Part shown: in pieces, positions 11,201-64,000 of the stretch | Layout: each line of letters opens with the position of its first letter | How positions within the stretch are numbered: position 1 is the first letter of the stretch | Assembly (NCBI GenBank): GCA_009760855.2 | Contig: WPIO01000033.1 | Coordinates: forward strand, 3,821,001-3,885,000 | Length of the DNA stretch: 64,000 nt | DNA from: Cristatella mucedo | Lineage: Eukaryota; Bryozoa; Phylactolaemata; Cristatellidae | Direction: 5' to 3' | Made by a program: the position numbers and the translations under genes | The notes under the pieces: generated by a model | Seen by the model: only the letters and a program-made list of their open reading frames with translations | Told to the model about the DNA's origin: nothing | Database searches by the model: none

Positions 11201-13499
11201 CATCGACTTCAAGGCTGTCACTCCCTCTGAGGACCCTCTATTCTCTTGCTCCAGCCTACCTATCAGAACTACTTCCCAACAGGTTAGCATAATACCACCA
11301 TTCTTTTCATGCCTCGTTAAGCTGTGCATCCAACCAAAATCGAATCCTCCGGAGACTGCGCTTTTAGTCGTATGCTCCCAAAGCCTGGAACTCACTCTTG
11401 ACTGACCCGTCGCGACATCCCCTGACTTGACATTAAAAAACAACTAAAAATACAATTATCACAGCATTTAGTGGATCAACATGATTTGTCCTTTGTGTGC
11501 TGATGCATGCTGACACTGTGCAAGCTGCCATTAACCATATTAACATGCGACCCTGTGCATGTCATCCCCTAACCATGTTATGCTTGTTGTCATTGAGCAT
11601 GCTACTACTAGCCATTCGATCATGTTTCCTTTGCAGTATGTGTGAGTGCAGTCAGTGCCTAGAAAGGGTATGAGTTTTCAGTGGACGCTATAACAAATGT
11701 ATTATTCTTATTATTATTATTATTACATATTCCTCACAATTGCTGGATCCATGTGGATAGCCTTTTGTGTGTTGATGCATGCTGCTGCTTCGAATGTTAT
11801 CACCAATCATGACGAAATGCTTTCTTTACAGCACGTGAAAGTGCCTAGTAAGAGATTTAATACTCTTAAGAGGCTAATCGAATGTCATAATTATTAAGGC
11901 GCATCCAAGCACACATCTAGACCAATAGTAATTAAAATAAATAATAATAGGTCACTTGAATAGCTCCCTAAGAGAACTAAACCTCTATACTGATGTTGTA
12001 AAACTTGCAAGAGAAACAATAACCAGGGATCAACTACTTGTATATGCAAAGTATCTTGCTTCGACAAGCAAGTAAAAGCACACAAGTATCATGCTTAGAC
12101 CAGCATGCAAAATCAAAGAAGCTATTCAGTGGCACGGACCCCTAGTCAGTAACATGACCTGAACCATGCACAAATACGCTCACACAGAACCGAGGAAAAA
12201 ATTCATCAGGGCAAAGAGAAAGCTAAGTGGATCATATGCATCTTCAGCTGAAACTTTAATGATGCAAAGTCATTCTATGTGGAGAGGCCGAAAGCAAGTA
12301 CAAGAAACAGATGGTGACCTAGAGGACATGGTCGTACCAGTCACTAATCAGATGCTTCTCGTGGATTTAAGTCTTCGATGGCAAGGAGCATAACAAATCT
12401 GGTGGTTGGTGGAAGCTTATCATGCCTAACATAGATTTTCTTTGATCTATAGTAAACAAAAACTATCAGCTTAGGCCACATGTGCAATATGCCAGCGCCA
12501 CTTTCATATCTGCACACGTCGACATGAGATGACAAGCAAATGGCGTTTTTTAATTTAGTTTTAATGCAATGATATGTATCAAGGCTTGCCAGTTTTTATG
12601 AATGTTTAGATAACAAAGAAAATACCAAGCTTCAAGTTGTGCAGCTGACACCGAATACTCGCTGACGAAGCAAACGCAATGCGACCGTACATAAGTTGGA
12701 TAACGGATGAAATTCCGGGACAGCTAGAAGCTTACCTTTATAGAGTGTCGTTACAGAACTTGCCGCGTTTTGGAAAGGCACCCAATCGGTATTCTGCAGC
12801 AGTTTCTCTAAAGACAACAGTAGCAATACAAGGTCCATATGGTTTATACAAAAGCACCTATATCATTACTTGATCGCAGAAGGTTACCTGCGTCCAACAT
12901 GGATGACCAGTGACCAGATGGGAAGCTGCAAAGCGCTAACAAAAAATAAAGCAACAAATGGCATCGCAGCATCAAAGACTACCAAATTCTTTATGAGATC
13001 GGTTACACTGCAGCACAGTTCCGGGGACAGCAAGTTCGTACAGACAGCAGCCTTTAAAAGGCACACGCATATACACGAGCACTCGACAACGTCAATACAG
13101 TCCTAAAAACAATAGGCTGCCTGCTTCAGCAGCATACTATTCTCTCAACAATACATCTGATCCGCCCAAAGCCTCGTCCTTCTGCTCAAGGTTATTAGGT
13201 GGCTGTTCCGGTCCCATTTACGCTTCACGGACGCGGCAAATTTTGCACACCAAGTTGCAGGAGAACATTCAAGAATGTTTGGATAATTAAGCAAATGACA
13301 CACCTCGATATAGGTTCGTGACAGCAGCCGCTGAATTCTGGAAGTACAGCCATAGATTTTCTAACGCCAACCGTTGGTCAGAGAGGACCTTTTCTTCAAG
13401 CGCTTCTTGCTCTAATTCTGCAAAGCACTGATCTTCCCAATTACGGGGCCAAGTAGTTTCTTCAAGCCTCTCCTGCTCTGAGTCCAAGTTCTCGTTCAT
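5097..13499 (-). CDS. HAPSTR1: HAPSTR1 (C16orf72) homologue, whole gene
   Basis: Four minus-strand exons (13304-13499, 12736-12807, 8996-9292, 5097-5278) join with phase 1 at every junction and give a 248-residue protein (human about 275). Matches to the human protein run in order: NWEDQCFAELEQEA, then WLYFQNSAAAVTNLYR, then TDWVPFQNAASSVTTLYK, then AFDLGLQLGGHRKVKDLVAW followed by KKKRRHIRREELVAFICGK. Next are LTTFQNALAVQG and LSGAMSNISMG, and finally a C-terminal FIMDELTRHNE and a basic tail (TKRARLF). In human cells HAPSTR1 is a nuclear stress-response regulator that binds and is controlled by the HECT ligase HUWE1. The doubled FQN-A--V--LY motif is preserved. The basic C-terminus probably acts as a nuclear localisation signal. 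The start ATG at 13499 faces the USP7 start about 525 bp away. Confidence 0.9.
5279..8077. other. HAPSTR1 intron 3, left part: no element recognised
   Basis: This is intronic sequence. A plus-strand open frame over 7345-7713 (no ATG start) has no family features that I recognise and is probably chance or an old repeat. I see no RNA gene. Confidence 0.4.
8078..8572 (+). mobile_element. LINE family A, 5'-truncated 3' end
   Basis: The copy begins inside the reverse transcriptase C-terminal region. Encoded blocks include CHITPILADLHWLPVKQRID, FKVLSLTFRSLHSM and AYLSDILPHQ. The 3' UTR ends in the family tail with gagattaagttctct at 8518-8532 and a short TTA run at about 8554-8570. A short GT repeat (8756-8782) lies further downstream. 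Confidence 0.75.
8756..8782. repeat. (GT)n microsatellite
   Basis: About 13 uninterrupted GT units lie in HAPSTR1 intron 3. Confidence 0.9.
8996..9292 (-). CDS. HAPSTR1: HAPSTR1 exon 3
   Basis: This is a 297-nt exon with acceptor CTAAAG and donor GTATGG, phase 1 at both ends. It encodes ESVDMQKSAFDLGLQLGG, the basic KKKRRHIRREELVAFICGK core, a Pro/Arg-rich linker and PDLTTFQNALAVQG. It is the most conserved part of the gene. Confidence 0.9.
9525..9840 (-). repeat. LINE A/SINE 3' tail fragments on the minus strand
   Basis: At 9525-9590 the minus strand reads the family tail (gtgcctagaaagagactgag, then gttctctgagggtgc) with a TTATTG-type end. A second tail piece, ctctttctaggcacttta on +, is at about 9801-9820. 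Both lie in HAPSTR1 intron 2. Confidence 0.6.
10290..11725 (+). mobile_element. LINE family A, decayed longer copy with internal deletions
   Basis: Matches to the long copy at 52.8-55.2 kb start near gaatgctacaatatgacatt (10424) and include the segment encoding NEFAPLT. A large internal part is missing. A decayed segment follows near 10780-10960, then the C-terminal region and 3' UTR. The copy ends with the tail near 11658-11690 and a (TTA)n run at about 11700-11725. All frames are broken. Confidence 0.65.
11935..11995 (-). repeat. LINE A-type 3' tail fragment
   Basis: On - it reads ggtttagttctcttaggg, then agctattcaagtg and a TTATTATT end. It is a very short 3' remnant. Confidence 0.5.
12736..12807 (-). 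CDS. HAPSTR1: HAPSTR1 exon 2
   Basis: This is a 72-nt exon with acceptor CTTTAG and donor GTAAGC, phase 1 to phase 1. It encodes EKLLQNTDWVPFQNAASSV followed by TTLYK, the second copy of the FQN-A--V--LY motif. Confidence 0.87.
13304..13499 (-). CDS. HAPSTR1: HAPSTR1 exon 1
   Basis: The ATG is at 13499-13497. The exon encodes MNENLDSEQERLEETTWPRN through AVTNLYR and ends in phase 1 at donor GTGTGT. It carries the first FQNSAAAVTNLY motif. Confidence 0.87.
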
Positions 13500-14024
13500 C
13501 CTTCTAGCCTCTCATGCTAAGTTACTGAGTGAAGAGCTCGGCCCACGACAGAGCCACTGTAACAGCGACGCGAGTCCGGCAGTCAATTGATCTCGGTGAG
13601 CATTGTGGGTAACCTCACTTGGCCTGTTGGTTCTCTATAACGTATTTGACGGCGTGTCCTCGGTTTGCGCAATAGATATTTAATAATCATTAAATAACAG
13701 ACAGAGTGCGCGTAGTGAGGATTATATTTTTCATTCCATCGCGATAACATGCATTAAGCGCCATTTTGTTTATCTAGGTGCATGTTTTGCCTCCTGCGAG
13801 GGTGCTCTGGTCGGCGTTACCGGTGATGCTTGGGTCTGTCGGGGGTACCGTTGGAGCTGTTACATTGTGAGAAGCCCCCGACCCAGGGGGCTAAATCATT
13901 AGCCATTGGGCGCATATCTAGTAAGCCCGTCAAATCAGTAGCCGTCGCCGGGCAGAAGAAGCCCGACCAGACCGACAACGCTGCTGTCGGCAATCTGGCT
14001 CCGCGGTTTGTGAGCGCCGGCGAG
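13500..14024. promoter_or_regulatory. Probable bidirectional promoter of HAPSTR1 (-) and USP7 (+)
   Basis: The two start codons face away from each other across 525 bp. The interval is richer in CG dinucleotides than most of the window. It contains GCCATTTTG at 13760-13768, which on - matches the YY1 core (AAAATGGC). A short upstream ORF begins at ATG 13826 and stops at 13868-13870, before the chosen USP7 ATG. The USP7 frame is itself open without an ATG from 13827, after the stop TGA at 13824-13826. Confidence 0.5.
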
Positions 14025-61333
<47,309 letters not shown>

Positions 61334-63685
61334 GTAGGATCCCATGCCTGACATAGTTTTGTGTTGTGCCCTGCTACTTACTGTACTAGTGGCTGGTGCT
61401 GTTATTAACGAAAAACTAAGTTATGTGCCAAACATTTGAGTCAGTGCTCTTTAGTATTGATCTCCATGGCAGTGTGCGTGAACACGGACTTTATATTCAG
61501 CCCCCCTTTCGAGTACTGTTTGGTAGAGCTTTGAATGCAGACTGTATTTGAAGCTGAAACGACGATTTTTTTATCCTGTGAAAAATAATTAGTGAAACCG
61601 TCAAAACTATGCATTACTGTATAGTTTTTCATGGGTTTTTGTCATGAAGTGAAGTTGTAGTTTAATTTCAGTGCAGGTGGCACCAAATGACTATGATTTT
61701 AGCTTAGATGCCATAGAGCCAAGTGTAATTTGTGTCTGCATGTAAATCCTCAAAAAATTATATGCTGTCGCTTCCTGTATTCATAGCTCACTCAAACCTG
61801 AGGGACTTTCGAGTCGCAACCGGTAGCAACAAGTGCGCGGTACGGCTCACACAGCAGAGTAAAGGTATCTCGACAGCTAGTATAGGCAACCAATCAAGCT
61901 AAAAGGTAGCAGCAAGTGAGGAGATATATTTATTCCAAAATTGAAAGCCGTAGAAACAGACAGCATCGATACACTAGTATCACGGAAGTGAATTCCATAA
62001 TAGAGGACTGGAAGAGCAAAAACAAAAACTGCGACACTTTTATTTAGACATAAGAAAAAGAACAACCTATTTATCGTCCCAAATGATGACGGGGAAGGGA
62101 ATGGTCACGTCTAAATAAATAGCAGTCTAAATGCATCCACAAAATACAGTGCGTAACGGATTATGCTCTGGCATAGCTCCATCAATTCCCCTTCTGAATA
62201 ATTCATAAACTTGATGTATGTTTTCATAAATAGTACAATGTGCAGTTGCATGTTCTGTACAGCATACAGAACAAGTTGAATTTGGCATTGTCTACGTGTT
62301 AATGGCAATTTTTGATTGCATAACAGGCATTGACGGTAACGGATGCCTGTGCTGCTGCCACTTGAGTCATGAGGGTGGAGCTAGTGTACATTTCTATGGA
62401 TCTAATAGATGTGCTAGCCTGTGTTAGCCTCCATGTTGGACAACCTGGAACTGCTGCCGGGCCCTATGCGTGCCAGTCACTACCAGAAACGCAACTTGGA
62501 GCACTGCTAGTAGATGAATCGCGCCTAGCTAGGCTGGATATTTTGTGCCTGTGTTTTACCTCATGGTCAACTGCTCTAAGAGCTGGACTCCTGCTACACG
62601 CCTCGTGCTGTTAATAACTAATGGAAGGCGACAGGCGATTCTGAATGTGCTGCCACATTATTAGTATATTATTTTAGACCCTCTTATTATTAAGTAGTCT
62701 CCAGAGCCATTCCTGCCACATTTCTCAAGGCAGCAGAAGCGTGCATCAGTAGTTATACTCATTGATGGCTATCTACGGTATTTTGGCAGCAACTGAGACC
62801 ATCAGCCACTATAGTTCAGTGAAGTTATGCAAAGACTAAGAAGGGGAAACGTCAAGAAAACACTTATAAAATTGGTCCTATAATCGAATATTATTTATGG
62901 TGCATTTCACACAACAAACGTGCTAGAAATGGGATCGGAAGTTCTGACAACTTCTTCATAAAAGAACTGCTTATGCAAACCATGTAACTCGGATGTTAAC
63001 CGGAATCAACATACCTACAAATAACAGATTTACCTATCTCTGCATCGTGTGCGATTTCTATCCCAACTTTTTGAACTTTTGGTAGATCGATGCACGCGTG
63101 TGAAGATTATTGAGATGCATGCTTGTAACTTAATACAGCTTTATTTTCAGTGGAGCCTGATGACTTGTAAATTCCACAACTCAGCTAAAACTTCATGTCA
63201 GAGTGGTTTTAATTGTGATTTCGGCTCTGCTTGTACATCAGGATGCTAGATTATTTCTGACTTTGCCATGATAGGTTTTGCTACACGTGTCGTCAAATGT
63301 CCTGGAGCTTTATTTTCTGCAATCACGGACATGTACAGCAAAACTTATCAGACCGATGTAAGAAATAATCTAGCTTATTGTGGTAGCTGTTATGGCTAGT
63401 TCAATGTGAAGCTATAGTGTAGTGGCAGGCGAGGCTTTAGTTTCTTGAATTCGTATGTGAGACTGGTTTGCTGCTATTGAGGGTGTACTGAAGAATTAAG
63501 GCATAGGTTTTAAAATGCAAATTCGCAATTACCCTTAGACCTTGCATGTAGCGAAATCTCGGGCCTAAATTGCCCCTAATTGTAGGAATAAGAATGAATA
63601 TGAACGAGTGGCATATAAAATGAATCTTTTGATTGAAATCACTTAGGAACCAAATCTATGTTTTGAAGCCAGTTTGGTGAATTTT
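61334..63685. other. USP7 intron 24: no further exon found
   Basis: I looked for the human-equivalent block LEIVSYKIIGVHQED and its neighbours on + and did not find it. Short open frames have no family features. Confidence 0.5.
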
Positions 63686-63689
63686 GTTA

Positions 63690-64000
63690 CAATAATAGTG
63701 TACTAATAAGAAGAAAATGGCTGCCACCCTTAAAAACTAAATCTCTTCTGTGTATTTTAGGTATACTAGAAAGGAGGTGTGTAAATTGGTTGGTGATAAG
63801 ATCCACAATTTCAGCTTGATAAGCGCATAAAGGATGATTTACAAGGACCGAGCAAATGCTGTATGGAACAGGTTGGCTTAAAGGCTTAAAGCTTTTTTAA
63901 ATGTCAAGTTAAAGAGTGTTGTGTCCTCTGTCGGAAATAAGTTCCAGGGTTTTGGGACTATACAAACTGAAAACGTCTCCAAAAGATTTGAGGTTGATTG
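63690..64000 (-). mobile_element. LINE family A 3' region (minus), cut by the window edge
   Basis: On -, the C-terminal segment NLKSFGDVFS-like near the right edge leads into the 3' UTR. The UTR resembles the 50.4-kb copy (taaattggttggtgata on +), with a decayed tail near 63750-63735. Confidence 0.55.

Noticed and set aside
61334-64000. Remaining USP7 C-terminal exons
   Set aside because: No frame matches the expected C-terminal ubiquitin-like blocks with splice sites of the needed phase. They must be downstream.

Overview
The window is animal nuclear DNA. It shows intron-exon genes with GT-AG splice sites, metazoan gene families (USP7, HAPSTR1/C16orf72, the ankyrin-SAM scaffold SANS/ANKS4B), several non-LTR retrotransposon families, tRNA-derived SINEs, and Tc1/mariner and hAT remnants. 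Nothing bacterial is present: no operons, no ribosome binding sites, no CRISPR. The gene families and the density of L2/CR1-type LINE pieces fit a non-vertebrate metazoan, perhaps a sponge or cnidarian, but I cannot name the species. Layout: 1-3476 is repeat-derived (a decayed hAT-like transposase pseudogene on +, then a 5'-truncated LINE on -). 3477-4604 (+) is a two-exon SANS/ANKS4B-like gene. 5097-13499 (-) is a four-exon HAPSTR1 gene that converges on the SANS gene, with two large introns holding LINE pieces. 13500-14024 lies between the divergent starts of HAPSTR1 and USP7 and is the likely shared promoter. From 14025 to the right edge (+) runs a USP7 (HAUSP) deubiquitinase gene. I placed 24 coding exons for it, from the N-terminus to the late ubiquitin-like domains (2,699 coding nt). 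The C-terminal exons lie beyond the window. Every proposed USP7, HAPSTR1 and SANS junction keeps reading-frame phase, which is the strongest internal support for these models. USP7 introns range from 74 bp to about 6.8 kb, and much of the large ones is transposon-derived. LINE family A is an L2/CR1-like element with a (TTA)n 3' end and about ten truncated copies; the longest are 52.8-55.2 kb and 31.0-33.3 kb. LINE family B has an (ACATA)n-type end. A third degenerate reverse transcriptase lies at 55.3-56.3 kb, and two Tc1/mariner remnants plus a third on - are present. There are two tRNA-type SINE families. One copies the 3' tail of LINE A, so it probably uses that LINE's enzyme. The 36.0-37.7 kb part of one intron contains two interleaved inverted repeats (order A, B, A', B'), and exon 7 of USP7 is bracketed by an inverted repeat pair. 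Biological links: USP7 removes ubiquitin from many nuclear substrates, and HAPSTR1 is a partner of the ubiquitin ligase HUWE1 in stress responses. From memory, their head-to-head order also occurs on human 16p13, and ANKS4B is also on human 16p, so the window may hold a very old linkage group.
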